64,000 nt of DNA, taken from Ruminiclostridium herbifermentans (GTDB lineage: Bacteria; Bacillota; Clostridia; Acetivibrionales; DSM-1351). Below are positions 35,001-44,490 of the stretch, piece after piece. A program made the translations under genes and the position numbers. The notes below the pieces were generated by a model. The model was not told the DNA's origin, did not search any database, and worked only from the letters and a program-made list of their open reading frames with translations. The DNA lies in the NCBI RefSeq assembly GCF_005473905.2, contig NZ_CP061336.1, forward strand, positions 1,666,501 through 1,730,500, given 5' to 3'. Each line of letters opens with the position of its first letter. Position 1 is the first letter of the stretch.

Positions 35001-36014
35001 ATGAGTAATGATATTATTAATCCCAATTTAGTACCACAGAGAACCTTGCGTGGAGGAGACAAGATGCCTTGTATTGGTATGGGTACTTTTGGCTCGGATA
35101 GATTTTCAGCTGAAGATATTGCTGCTGCTGTAAAAGGCGCAGCAGAGGTGGGTTTCAGAATGTTTGACTGTGCATCTGTATATGGAAATGAGCATTTAAT
35201 TGGAGAGGTTTTTGAAGATATTATGAAGTCTGGTATAAGGAGAGAAGAACTCTTTATTACTTCAAAGGTTTGGAATGATATGCATGGAAAAGGGGATGTA
35301 TTGCTTTCTTGTGCAAAATCCTTGAAGGACTTAAAACTTGATTACATAGATTTATATTTTGTACACTGGCCTTTTAGAAACTTCCATCCAAAGGGAGCTG
35401 CTCCTGATTACCATAATAAAGATGCAAGACCATTTTCAATTGAGCAGTATATGGAAACATGGTATCAGATGGAGAGATTACAGAAGGCTGGCTATGTTAA
35501 GCACATAGGAACATCAAATATGACTATTCCTAAATTAAAGGAATTGTTCAAGTACTGCACAATTATGCCTGCGGCAATTGAAATGGAACTTCATCCATGC
35601 TTCCAACAGCCTGAGCAATTTAAATTTGTTATAGACCATGGTATTCAGCCCATTGGTTTCTGTCCAATAGGGTCGCCTACTAGACCTGATCGTGATAAGA
35701 CTTCTGAGGACTATGTGGATATTCAGGAACCTGTAATTGTTGAGATAGCTAAAGCTCATAATGTTCATCCAGCAGTTATTTGTATAAAATGGGCTGTACA
35801 GAGGGGCCAAACTCCAATTCCATTCTCAATATATAGAAACGAATATGCTAGTAATATCCGATGTGTAGTGGAGGACCCGTTAACTGAAGAAGAAATGAAG
35901 AAGATTGAAGGCGTTGATAAAAACTGCAGATTAATTAAAGGTCAAGTATTCCTTTGGGATGGAGCAAAGGATTGGACTGATTTGTGGGATATAAATGGAG
36001 AGATAACAAAATAA
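35001..36014 (+). CDS. Aldo/keto reductase
   Basis: A 337-residue NAD(P)H-dependent reductase. Catalytic tetrad visible: Asp and Tyr in FDCASVYGNE (about residues 51-59), Lys in FITSKVWND (about 88) and His in YFVHWPFR (about 123). Substrate and cofactor segments include HIGTSNMTIPKL and the C-terminal IPFSIYRNEYASNI. Such enzymes reduce aldoses to polyols or act on small aldehydes. In this operon it could reduce galactose to galactitol, supplying the GatD-like dehydrogenase. AAAAAGGAG precedes the ATG. It is followed 31 bases later by an RbsD/FucU-type gene. Confidence 0.9.
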   Translation: MSNDIINPNLVPQRTLRGGDKMPCIGMGTFGSDRFSAEDIAAAVKGAAEVGFRMFDCASVYGNEHLIGEVFEDIMKSGIRREELFITSKVWNDMHGKGDVLLSCAKSLKDLKLDYIDLYFVHWPFRNFHPKGAAPDYHNKDARPFSIEQYMETWYQMERLQKAGYVKHIGTSNMTIPKLKELFKYCTIMPAAIEMELHPCFQQPEQFKFVIDHGIQPIGFCPIGSPTRPDRDKTSEDYVDIQEPVIVEIAKAHNVHPAVICIKWAVQRGQTPIPFSIYRNEYASNIRCVVEDPLTEEEMKKIEGVDKNCRLIKGQVFLWDGAKDWTDLWDINGEITK

Positions 36015-36044
36015 TGATAACGCTAATTGCTAATTGGAGGCTTT

Positions 36045-36479
36045 ATGTTAAGAGGGATTCCGTCTATTTTAACTCCTGAACTACTAAAAACACTTATGGA
36101 GATGGGGCATGGTGATGAACTAGTAATAGCAGATGGCAATTTTCCATCAAGCACCTTTGGGAAAAAAGTAATCAGACTCGATGGACATGGTGTACCAGAG
36201 GTTTTAGATGCAATACTTAAATTTTTTCCGCTGGATTCATATGTTGAAAGCCCTGTAGCATTGATGCAGGTGGTGAAGGGGGATACTGTAGAAACTCCAA
36301 TATGGGACATCTACAAGAACATAATTAATAAACACGAATCAAGAAACAACAAAGTAGAAAATATTGAAAGATTTACTTTCTATGAAAGAGCGAGAAATGC
36401 GTATGCAGTAATTGCCACTAGTGAAACTGCGTTGTATGCAAATATCATTTTAAAAAAAGGTGTTGTAATAGAGCAGTAA
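36045..36479 (+). CDS. RbsD/FucU-family sugar mutarotase
   Basis: A 144-residue protein. The family features are MLRGIPSILTPELLKTLMEM at the start, GHGDELVIADGNFPSST with the catalytic His and Asp, and FYERARNAYAVIATSE near the C terminus, typical of FucU more than RbsD. FucU interconverts alpha and beta anomers of fucose and related sugars, including galactose. It could speed supply of the anomer used by the reductase or kinase. ATG 36045 follows TTGGAGG. It is the last gene before the two-component pair. Confidence 0.88.
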   Translation: MLRGIPSILTPELLKTLMEMGHGDELVIADGNFPSSTFGKKVIRLDGHGVPEVLDAILKFFPLDSYVESPVALMQVVKGDTVETPIWDIYKNIINKHESRNNKVENIERFTFYERARNAYAVIATSETALYANIILKKGVVIEQ

Positions 36480-36591
36480 TTATAAAGTGATACTTCCCAA
36501 ATAAAAATGAGAGATTGAGTACCATTAATACAGCGCACTACTCCAGCTTGATACTCATTTATTAGAAAATAGTATTATACTAAATATAGGC

Positions 36592-36639
36592 GGTTAAAAG
36601 TAATTGTTATAATTTTAGGCATGGCAATTACTTTTAACC
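36592..36639. promoter_or_regulatory. Perfect 15-bp inverted repeat before the sensor kinase gene
   Basis: GGTTAAAAGTAATTG (36592-36606) and CAATTACTTTTAACC (36625-36639) are fully complementary around an 18-base loop. No T-run follows. It could be an operator, an RNA hairpin or a terminator without a tail. Upstream lies a weaker AATGAG/CTCATT pair. Confidence 0.5.
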
Positions 36640-36709
36640 TGGAATGGGTTAATATGTGGGTTTAAGCAGGAATTTGAGTATTTAAAATTCAATTATAAGG
36701 ATTGATGAA

Positions 36710-38512
36710 ATGGGAAAAATACACTTTAATCACATAACTAAATTATTTAAAGAAATATCAATTAAGAATAAGATTTTTATTTTCTATATTGTTATTTTAG
36801 GAATTTCACTAAGTATATTTACTTTGCTCACTATCAGTATATCAAATAAGGCAATAATCGAAAAAGCTCAAAAAAATGCAGGACGTGAGTTAACACTTAT
36901 TGATAAGAGTCTTATGAACTTGACCAGAAATTGTGAGGACTATGCAAGAATACTATCTACTGAGAACAGATTGCAAAATCAACTTGAATTAGTGAGAAAC
37001 AATGATTTAAATTCAATTCAGAATATAGATGTTGAAAAAACATTAAAGGAAGTAATTAGTAATATAGTACAGCCTAATACCAAGATGTCGGCTGCTAGTA
37101 TTATGTCATCGAAAAATATACTTTTTGACATAGGTTATGCAGATAATTTAAGTGTTTATTCCCAGTTTGATAACGCTTTGATAGATAAAGTAGTTGAAAT
37201 AAAAAGCCCTGTTTGGACCAGCTTATTCAAACTAAAGTATCGTTATGGTGAAGAGGAGAATGTTTTTGCAATTGCAAAATCTATTATAGGAAAAAATACA
37301 GGGGCTAGATTAGGAATAGCAATACTTTATCTTAAAGAGACAGAAGTTGCATCAATATATTTAAATAACATAATAAATGAAAATGATAAGTTTTTTATAC
37401 TCGATAGTGAAAACAACATAATATCAACTCAAGATAAAGATGACTTGTATCAAAAATTTGATGAAGAGAAATATTTGGGTAAATATAAACTTGATAATAT
37501 TCAAAATGATGAAAGTTTAATAGTCAATATTGATGGTATACAGACGTTAGTTACTTTACATAAATTCGATAAGCTTAATTGGAAGATTATCAGTACTATT
37601 CCTATGAATGAAATAACCAGTGAAAATAAAGGTATAACAAGACTGATAATTATTATTGGCGTTGCATGTCTAGTTTTTGCATTTATAGCATCTTATCTAT
37701 TATCTTACACAATATCAAAGCCTATATTAAATTTAGTTAGAATTATGAAGGAAATAAAACAAGGAAATTTAGGCCTGAGGGCAGATTTTAATGCTAATGA
37801 CGAGATTGGTATGCTTGGGGATGGCTTTAACAGCCTTATGGATAGAATCAACAAACTATTAGAACAAATTTATAATGAACAAAGGATAAAGCGCGAAAAC
37901 GAATTCAGACTTCTTCAATCACAGATTAAGCCGCATTTTCTCTATAACACCATTGAAACTATTATTTCATTTATAAAACTAGATTTAAAAGAAAATGCCA
38001 TAATGTCAGCAAAATACCTTGCTGGATTTTATAGAATTTCATTAAGTAAAGGAAATGACATTATAACCATAGAAGACGAAATGCTTCTTATCAAGAATTA
38101 TTTGTCTATACAAAAGTTAAGGTATATAGAATATATGGATTATGAACTGTATTTTGATGAGGAGATATTAAAATATCAAATTCCAAAGTTGACATTACAG
38201 CCTCTTGTGGAAAATTCCATTTACCATGGCTTGAAGCAAAAAGAGGATAAAGGCACATTGATAATTAAAGGCTATAAAAATGAAGAATGTGTTTTTATTG
38301 AAGTTTTTGATAACGGAATAGGAATAAGTCCAGATAAAATTGACAGCATACTTCACAGTTCAGCAGTTCAGAATAAGCTGACAGATTTTGGAGTTAGCAG
38401 TGTTGACACCAGATTAAAGCTACTGTATGGAGAAGAATACGGTTTAAAGATAGAAAGTATAGTTGGAGAATATACCAAAGTCACTGTCAAACTACCGGCA
38501 ACAAAATTGTAA
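36710..38512 (+). CDS. YesM-type sensor histidine kinase
   Basis: A 600-residue membrane kinase. First membrane segment at about residues 20-42, an extracytoplasmic Cache-like sensing region, second segment at about 305-330, a HAMP domain (about 332-385, SKPILNLVRIMKEIKQGNLG), the His_kinase (PF06580) motif LLQSQIKPHFLYNTIETI with His409, and an ATPase domain with LQPLVENSIYHGLK and VFDNGIGISPDKI. It senses an external sugar or bound transporter and phosphorylates the YesN-like regulator encoded next. No strong ribosome-binding site; ATG follows AAGGATTGATGAA. Such pairs usually control adjacent ABC transporter genes. Confidence 0.93.
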   Translation: MGKIHFNHITKLFKEISIKNKIFIFYIVILGISLSIFTLLTISISNKAIIEKAQKNAGRELTLIDKSLMNLTRNCEDYARILSTENRLQNQLELVRNNDLNSIQNIDVEKTLKEVISNIVQPNTKMSAASIMSSKNILFDIGYADNLSVYSQFDNALIDKVVEIKSPVWTSLFKLKYRYGEEENVFAIAKSIIGKNTGARLGIAILYLKETEVASIYLNNIINENDKFFILDSENNIISTQDKDDLYQKFDEEKYLGKYKLDNIQNDESLIVNIDGIQTLVTLHKFDKLNWKIISTIPMNEITSENKGITRLIIIIGVACLVFAFIASYLLSYTISKPILNLVRIMKEIKQGNLGLRADFNANDEIGMLGDGFNSLMDRINKLLEQIYNEQRIKRENEFRLLQSQIKPHFLYNTIETIISFIKLDLKENAIMSAKYLAGFYRISLSKGNDIITIEDEMLLIKNYLSIQKLRYIEYMDYELYFDEEILKYQIPKLTLQPLVENSIYHGLKQKEDKGTLIIKGYKNEECVFIEVFDNGIGISPDKIDSILHSSAVQNKLTDFGVSSVDTRLKLLYGEEYGLKIESIVGEYTKVTVKLPATKL

Positions 38513-38638
38513 TACTATTTCGTATTTAATATAAGGGAAGCTATTTTTAAATCACCGATAGAGTTGTGCGCTGTAAGTAGATATTCATAGTTTGATAAAT
38601 GCAAATTATGAAAATAGTGCATTCATTATACTTTTCAC

Positions 38639-38667
38639 ATATACAAAAAGATAAGCTTTTTGTATAT
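38639..38667 (+). terminator. Hairpin between kinase and regulator genes
   Basis: ATATACAAAAAG (38639-38650) is fully complementary to CTTTTTGTATAT (38656-38667) around ATAAG, followed by TTTGAG. It may act as a partial terminator. Confidence 0.55.
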
Positions 38668-38741
38668 TTTGAGTAAACCAAGGGATGGTGGGTTTTGCTT
38701 CATTACTTTAAATGCAAATTGGTACAAAGGGGTTAATAAAT

Positions 38742-40364
38742 ATGTACAAGGTTATGATTGTAGATGATGAGTTTTATTTCAGAGAAGCTTTAAAAATCTC
38801 ATTGCCATGGGAAAAATTGGGGTTTGAAATATGTGGTGAGGCTAAAAATGGAAAGGAAGCAATAAAAAAAATAGAGGAATTAAAACCGGATATAACAATT
38901 GTAGACATAAATATGCCAATAATGGATGGGCTTGAGTTTGCCAAGAATTTAAAAGAAAGTGGGATTGAAACTAAAATACTGATTTTAACTGGACACAGTG
39001 AATTTAGTTATGCTAAGCAAGCAGTTTCGTTAGGAGTATACAACTATTTGCTAAAGCCAGTAAATGAAGAAGAACTAGCTAATTGTTTATGTGAAATGAA
39101 GATGGATATACAAAAGGAAGCTAATTTAAAAATTGAGTTAGAAAAGTTAAAGGAACAAGTCAAAGAAAATATTCCATTATTAAAAGAAAAATTTTTAAAT
39201 GACTTAATACAAGGAAACTCAGTAATAAAGTCGGAGGAAGTAGCCAGCAAAATAAAATATCTCAAAATGAATATACCTACTGGATATTATCAAGTAGCAT
39301 TAATAGAAGTTGACTATGATGAGAATCTGAAATGGACTGATGAAGATAAGCAGCTGTGGCTATTTTCTGTTAAAAACATTGCAAGTGAGATACTACAGGA
39401 GTATTTTGAATTTGAAATGTGCTATGACAGAGATGACCGGTTATGTATAATAGTTTGCTTAAAAGGAAATGAAGCAGATTTTTTGTTCGAGAATACTCTT
39501 GAGAGGGTCAAAATATCAGTCCACAAATATTTGAAATTCACTATATCAATAGGAATTGGAAATAGAAAGAGCGATATATTTGATGTTGCCAGTTCATTTA
39601 AAGAAGCTATTATTGCATTAAAGAATAAGCTTACCATAGGCAGTAACAAAGTAATATTATATAGCTCAGTAGATGATTTAGATATAAAACACCATTTATT
39701 TACTGCTGAACACAGAAGCCAACTCTTATTGGGTATGCGTACTGGAAATGGTGAAGAAATTAAAATGATTCTAACCAATATTTTTAGAGATGTTCGCGGC
39801 AAGAACATTCACTGTGAAATACTATATGTAGTCTGTGTGGAAATTGTGTCAGTATGCATGGAGATATTCGCAGAAATGGGTATTAGCTTCAAGGAAATTT
39901 ATCACAATAGTCAAATGAATATCTTTGAAGAAATACAGCTAAAGCAATCTATAGATGAAATGGAAGGCTGGATTAAGGAGATATTTTCAGATGCAGTTGA
40001 ATACATCAATAAAAACAAAAATAAAAGGGCATCGCAGTTGATTGAAAAAGTTAAGAAATATATTAGTGACAATTATCAAAATGATGAACTTGATATAAAT
40101 ATAGTGGCGAAAAGCCTTTTTGTGAATTATGGACATCTTTGCTTTGTATTCAAAAGGGATACAGGTATTACTATAAATGAATATATTACTGAATTCAGAA
40201 TTAAAAAGGCTAAAGAACTCATTGATAATGGAGAACAGCTAGTTTTTAGCGTAGCAAAAAAGGTTGGATATGCAGATGCCAACTATTTTGGTAAGTGTTT
40301 TAAGAAATTTTATGGGCTTACTCCAAGTAAATATATTGAAAATGTAAGTCAAAAAAGAAATTAA
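38742..40364 (+). CDS. YesN-type response regulator with AraC domain
   Basis: A 540-residue DNA-binding regulator. The receiver domain has VMIVDDE at residues 4-10, the phosphoacceptor in TIVDINMP (Asp55), the TGH switch and YLLKPVNEEEL. A 280-residue middle region is like that of other YesN proteins, and two AraC-type helix-turn-helix motifs end the protein (DINIVAKSLFVNYGHLCFVF; VFSVAKKVGYADANYFGKCF). It probably activates the ABC transporter operon downstream when phosphorylated. ATG 38742 is preferred over an ATG 30 bases upstream because the receiver fold begins there, though AAAGGGG is close to both. Confidence 0.93.
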   Translation: MYKVMIVDDEFYFREALKISLPWEKLGFEICGEAKNGKEAIKKIEELKPDITIVDINMPIMDGLEFAKNLKESGIETKILILTGHSEFSYAKQAVSLGVYNYLLKPVNEEELANCLCEMKMDIQKEANLKIELEKLKEQVKENIPLLKEKFLNDLIQGNSVIKSEEVASKIKYLKMNIPTGYYQVALIEVDYDENLKWTDEDKQLWLFSVKNIASEILQEYFEFEMCYDRDDRLCIIVCLKGNEADFLFENTLERVKISVHKYLKFTISIGIGNRKSDIFDVASSFKEAIIALKNKLTIGSNKVILYSSVDDLDIKHHLFTAEHRSQLLLGMRTGNGEEIKMILTNIFRDVRGKNIHCEILYVVCVEIVSVCMEIFAEMGISFKEIYHNSQMNIFEEIQLKQSIDEMEGWIKEIFSDAVEYINKNKNKRASQLIEKVKKYISDNYQNDELDINIVAKSLFVNYGHLCFVFKRDTGITINEYITEFRIKKAKELIDNGEQLVFSVAKKVGYADANYFGKCFKKFYGLTPSKYIENVSQKRN

Positions 40365-40518
40365 AGCGAAAAAATTATCAACTCAAAATTTCTATATAAA
40401 AAGAATAGGTGTTTATTATGCAATTATTTTAACTTTACTTCCGCATGAAAAGCCCAGCCATTCTAAGGTTTATAAATGGATTGTTGTTCAGTGAACCAAC
40501 TTATTTTATGAAGCTATT

Positions 40519-40562
40519 TAACTTTTCCTTTGATAAGCTTAAACACCTATAATTCACCGGGA
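40519..40562. repeat. Inverted-repeat element family R2, partial copy
   Basis: AACTTTTCCTTTGATAAG then CTTAAACACCTATAATTCACCGGG. This matches the left half and centre of the copy at 58318. The right arm is not clear. Confidence 0.45.
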
Positions 40563-40641
40563 TAAATATTTGTTAATAAATGTGAACTAATATTATTTTT
40601 TGATAATTTAGATATAAACAGATAAATTTCCTTATTGCCCT

Positions 40642-40676
40642 ATAATTTTCTCTTAAATAGGGTGGGAGAAAATTAT
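40642..40676. promoter_or_regulatory. Perfect 11-bp inverted repeat before the transporter operon
   Basis: ATAATTTTCTC (40642-40652) and GAGAAAATTAT (40666-40676) are fully complementary. It is about 80 bases before the binding-protein gene and could be bound by the YesN-like regulator or mark a small hairpin in the leader. Confidence 0.45.
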
Positions 40677-40754
40677 ATCATTTGAATATAATTCAAAATC
40701 TTTCGGAAGAGAAAGAGATATGTAAATCATTAAAATGTTATAGGAGGCAATAAT

Positions 40755-42101
40755 ATGATTAAATTGAAAAAAGTTGCGTTATTTGTTATCTCAGCAGCAA
40801 TGATTGTTTCAATAGCTGCTTGTGGAGGTGGCAATACAGCATCAGATAGTTCAACATCATCAGAAGCTTCAAATTCACAAACATCTGTTCAATCAGGTGA
40901 AAAGATTAAGCTTAAATTCCTTTCTTTAAGTGCAGATGAAAACAGAAATAAAATCAGAGAAGACTATATTAAGAAAAATATAGTAACAGAAATGCCAAAT
41001 GTAGAAATTGAATATGATTTAGGCGGAGGCGGAGATGATTACGCCAATAAGTTAAAAACTTATAACGCTTCAGGAGACATGCCAGATGTATGGTTCTCAG
41101 AACAGAATCTTTCGTCTGTAGTTATCTCAGCAGGAAATGCATTGGATTTGGCTACGTATGTTGAAAAAACAGGCTTTGATAAGAAGTTTACTATGAAAGA
41201 AGTAATAGCACCGGATGCAGATGGAAAAATATACTGTGTACAGCCTGGTGCAGACCAATACTTTACTCCAAGATTATGGTACCACAAGGATATATTTGCA
41301 AAGTATAACATCCAGGTACCTACCACCTTTGATGAATTGTTAAAGGTTTGTGAAACATTGAAATCAAAAGGAATTATCCCTATTTCTATCGTTGGTAAGG
41401 GTGGATGGACTCCTAATCTTCACTTGATTCAGACTATGATAATGGCTGAAGACCCACAGGTTGCAGTTGATCTTGCTAATAATAAAACCGATTTCAGCAA
41501 TCCTGTTGTTAAAAATGCTTTGGGAAGAATTCAGCAGCTTGTAAAAGTTGGTGCATTTGCACCGGGTATTACAAACATAGATTATGGCCCAGCTGTTGAA
41601 ATGTATACCTCAAATAAAGCTGCTATGCTTGCAATGTTCACATGGGAACTTCCAAATCTTGAAAAAGCTAGTCCTGATACTGACTTTATGGTTTGGCCGA
41701 CAGCAAAAGAAGGTGTTGATGCAAATGCAGCAATTCAGTACTGGGGTGCACCATTAAGCGGGTATTTAGTATCCTCAAAAACAGAAAACCCTGAAATAGC
41801 AGCTCAGTTTGCAATGTTCTGTGCAACTCAAGACGCTCTATTCTACAACACTGAAAACAAGTCTATGACAGCTCTTGATACAGGTATAAAAATTGAAGGA
41901 ATGTCTGACTTAGCAAAGAGGAATTTAGAACAGTTTAATAATGCGAAACTAAAAATACCTTCATTATGGTCTGCTGTGTACAATACAAGGATGTCTGCAG
42001 AAATAACTACTCTTGACAGTAATCTTTTAACTGGCGATTATTCACCTGATGATTTTATTAAGGCAATAAATCCTATATGGGCTAAAAATTTTGATAAATA
42101 A
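40755..42101 (+). CDS. Sugar ABC transporter substrate-binding lipoprotein
   Basis: A 448-residue family-1 solute-binding protein. The N-terminal signal has lipobox IAAC at about residue 23 and a Ser/Thr linker. Typical segments are YNASGDMPDVWFSEQN near 100, YYTPRLWYHKDIF-like FTPRLWYHKDIFAKYNI near 170 and GWTPNLHLIQTMIMAED near 216. It is anchored outside the membrane, captures an oligosaccharide, and delivers it to the permeases encoded downstream. Given the GH36 and GH31 enzymes, an alpha-galactoside or branched oligosaccharide is likely. AGGAGGCAA precedes the ATG. A long hairpin follows the gene. Confidence 0.93.
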   Translation: MIKLKKVALFVISAAMIVSIAACGGGNTASDSSTSSEASNSQTSVQSGEKIKLKFLSLSADENRNKIREDYIKKNIVTEMPNVEIEYDLGGGGDDYANKLKTYNASGDMPDVWFSEQNLSSVVISAGNALDLATYVEKTGFDKKFTMKEVIAPDADGKIYCVQPGADQYFTPRLWYHKDIFAKYNIQVPTTFDELLKVCETLKSKGIIPISIVGKGGWTPNLHLIQTMIMAEDPQVAVDLANNKTDFSNPVVKNALGRIQQLVKVGAFAPGITNIDYGPAVEMYTSNKAAMLAMFTWELPNLEKASPDTDFMVWPTAKEGVDANAAIQYWGAPLSGYLVSSKTENPEIAAQFAMFCATQDALFYNTENKSMTALDTGIKIEGMSDLAKRNLEQFNNAKLKIPSLWSAVYNTRMSAEITTLDSNLLTGDYSPDDFIKAINPIWAKNFDK

Positions 42102-42128
42102 TTCAAGCTTCCTACATAATGAACTAAT

Positions 42129-42273
42129 GGTGTGGCAGCATTATCAATGGTTTGTCTGCACAGCTTTCGGATGAAAAGTATAGTTAAGCTCAAGTTTACC
42201 AATGGATTGCTGGGTTAAAAATTAACTTATCTTATTATATTATTTACTTTTCATTTGAAAATGCTGCCACACC
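42129..42273 (+). promoter_or_regulatory. Long intercistronic hairpin after the binding-protein gene
   Basis: GGTGTGGCAGCATT (42129-42142) is fully complementary to AATGCTGCCACACC (42260-42273). Inside, ATGAAAAGTA and TACTTTTCAT can also pair. Such hairpins after a binding-protein gene often protect its mRNA and lower expression of the permeases. Confidence 0.6.
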
Positions 42274-42397
42274 TGATTCTAATAAACTTTAGGATGTATA
42301 TTTAACTGAGAAGTTCGAGTAATGTATTTTAGAATGCAATTTATCATTATAAATAAAATGTAATTTATATAGTACTTGAACTAAAAATAAATATAAT

Positions 42398-42728
42398 GGG
42401 GTTGTTGCAAAACATATATCAACAGTTAACTGCTTAAATAGTACTTCCGTAATATATATTTATAGCTTGCTCACAAAATTGACGCTGAAATTATGGTGAA
42501 GGACAAGAACTTCCGCCGACTGTATGACCAAGTCGTCCTCTCTCGGGTCAATACTCACAGCTACCGACTCTCGCTGTGTCGGTTACGATACTTGTTCTTC
42601 ACCTATTATTTTTAGCATAAATTTTTAACCGAACTTCGCAATTAGATATATATTGATACATAGTACTATTTCTTGCAATAATGCATAGTTACAGAAAATG
42701 TTGTTATTTCTTGTTTAGCAACAGCTCC
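42398..42728. mobile_element. MITE-like element (family M1) with a structured insert
   Basis: Left end GGGGTTGTTGCAAAAC (42398-42413) and right end TTGTTTAGCAACAGCTCC are inverted copies. The subterminal arms (AAATAGTACTTCCG...; ...AGATATATATTGATACATAGTACTATTT) continue the inverted pairing, as in the 3655-3797 element. The middle about 42491-42610 is an extra hairpin domain (GGTGAAGGACAAG with CTTGTTCTTCACC) related to 46925-47035. No protein is encoded. Confidence 0.6.
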
Positions 42729-42749
42729 TTTATTAATTAGGGTGATGAT

Positions 42750-43634
42750 ATGAATAAAAACTACAATAGTAAACTTGCAATTTTTATTTTTGCTTTTCCA
42801 ACTTTGCTTCTATTTACAGCTTTTGTTGTGTATCCAATTATCCCGGAATTAATTATTAGTTTTCAAAATAATGATGGTTTCAAAAACATGGGATATGTAG
42901 GATTTGACAATTATCGAAGTGTTCTTACATCAGCCACCTTCTGGAAATCAAATGCTAATACATTAATAATAGTAGCAATTTCAACGTTTGTAGGGCTTCC
43001 TATTTCATTACTCCTTGCTTTATTAATGGATAGGCAAGTTGAAGGAATAAGAAGATTTTTTAAACTAAGCAGTGTATTTCCCGCAGTGCTTTCAGTTACT
43101 GTAATAGGTCAGATGTGGATAGCTATATATGAACCACAATGGGGAGTAATTAATAGTTTGTTACGCTCAATAGGATTAGACAATCTTGCATTAGAATGGC
43201 TATCTGATAAAAGAACAGTTGTAGTTGCAATTGCTATAGCCTTCCTGTGGCAGTACATAGGGCTGAATGCATTGCTTTTCTATACAGGTATAAAGTCTAT
43301 ACCCAAAACTTATTATGAAGCAGCTACTATAGACGGAGCATCCTTCCTAAAAACTAGTATAAAAATAACAATACCTCTTTTGCAGGATGTTACTAAGTAT
43401 TTATTAGTATTATCAGTACTTGGATGTATGTCCCAGTTTGCACATGTAAGAATAATGACAGCAGGAGGGCCTGGCGATGCTTCAAGAACTGTTATTTATC
43501 AATTGTATTATACAGCTTTTTCAGCATCTGATTACGGACAGGGATGTGCAATTGCTATTTTATTTGTAATTGAATGTCTTATATTGACATTAATAATTAA
43601 CAAATTTGTTGCAAGAGAAAAAATAGAATTTTAA
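42750..43634 (+). CDS. Sugar ABC transporter permease 1
   Basis: A 294-residue membrane permease with six predicted helices, of the MalF/UgpA type. The EAA loop reads YYEAATIDGASFLKTSIKIT near residue 190, followed by IPLL, which contacts the ATPase. It carries sugars with the binding protein and the second permease. GGGTGATG lies before the ATG. No ATP-binding gene is in the locus, as is common for this class, which shares a MsmK-like ATPase encoded elsewhere. Confidence 0.93.
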   Translation: MNKNYNSKLAIFIFAFPTLLLFTAFVVYPIIPELIISFQNNDGFKNMGYVGFDNYRSVLTSATFWKSNANTLIIVAISTFVGLPISLLLALLMDRQVEGIRRFFKLSSVFPAVLSVTVIGQMWIAIYEPQWGVINSLLRSIGLDNLALEWLSDKRTVVVAIAIAFLWQYIGLNALLFYTGIKSIPKTYYEAATIDGASFLKTSIKITIPLLQDVTKYLLVLSVLGCMSQFAHVRIMTAGGPGDASRTVIYQLYYTAFSASDYGQGCAIAILFVIECLILTLIINKFVAREKIEF

Positions 43635-43652
43635 TGGGGGTGATGAATTAAC

Positions 43653-44480
43653 ATGAAGCAAAAAGTTATTAACAGTATAATTAAGATAACACTAGTTATT
43701 ATAGGATTAACCTTTCTTTTTCCTCTATATTGGATGGTGAATCTATCCTTCAAATCAAAAAGTGAGGTATATGACAATCCATTTGGACTTCCGAAGGAAT
43801 GGGTTTTTAGCAACTATGGTGATGCATTGGAAAAGTTTAACTTCCTTAGATACTTATCAAACAGTGTGATATATTCTATTGGTACTATTATTATTACAAT
43901 CCTTTTAGGAAGTATGTTTGCATACTGTGTAAGCAGAATGAACTGGAGATTTAAAAATACTGCTTTGACATATGTTTCACTGGGATTGATTATACCAGTT
44001 CAGGTTGTAATTATCCCCCTTCTTATAATGGTTAAAAATATGGGACTTAAGGATACTCATTTGGGATTGATACTTCCGTATTCAGCTTTTGCATTATCCT
44101 CATGTATTTTAATGCTTTATGCATTTTTCAGAACTTTACCTAAGGAACTTGAAGAAGCAGCGTGCATTGATGGCTGCAATATATATCAAACATTTTTTAA
44201 GGTAATACTTCCTACAATTAAGCCTGCAATTGCTACACAATTTGCGCTTATATTTATGAATACATATAATGAGTTCTTTTTAGCATTTATTTTGGCTGCT
44301 AACGATAATATCAGACCATTGCCAGTAGGTTTGTTAAATTTCTTTGTAAGTATAGGTGTATCGCATTGGGGGCAGATTGGTGCTGCTATGGTTATAACAA
44401 GTATACCTACAGTTTTAGTGTATTTATTTGGGAATGAGCAAATAGAAAATGCTCTTACAGCAGGAGCAATTTTGAAATAG
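43653..44480 (+). CDS. Sugar ABC transporter permease 2
   Basis: A 275-residue permease of the MalG/UgpE type with six helices. The EAA loop is LEEAACIDGCNIYQTFFKVI near residue 170, followed by LPTIKPA. LFPLYWMVNLSFKSKSEV at the N terminus is typical. It is 18 bases after the first permease, which places them in one operon. GGGGGTGATG precedes the ATG. It is followed by two copies of a 95-bp repeat ahead of the GH36 gene. Confidence 0.93.
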   Translation: MKQKVINSIIKITLVIIGLTFLFPLYWMVNLSFKSKSEVYDNPFGLPKEWVFSNYGDALEKFNFLRYLSNSVIYSIGTIIITILLGSMFAYCVSRMNWRFKNTALTYVSLGLIIPVQVVIIPLLIMVKNMGLKDTHLGLILPYSAFALSSCILMLYAFFRTLPKELEEAACIDGCNIYQTFFKVILPTIKPAIATQFALIFMNTYNEFFLAFILAANDNIRPLPVGLLNFFVSIGVSHWGQIGAAMVITSIPTVLVYLFGNEQIENALTAGAILK

Positions 44481-44490
44481 AGTTTAAGAT

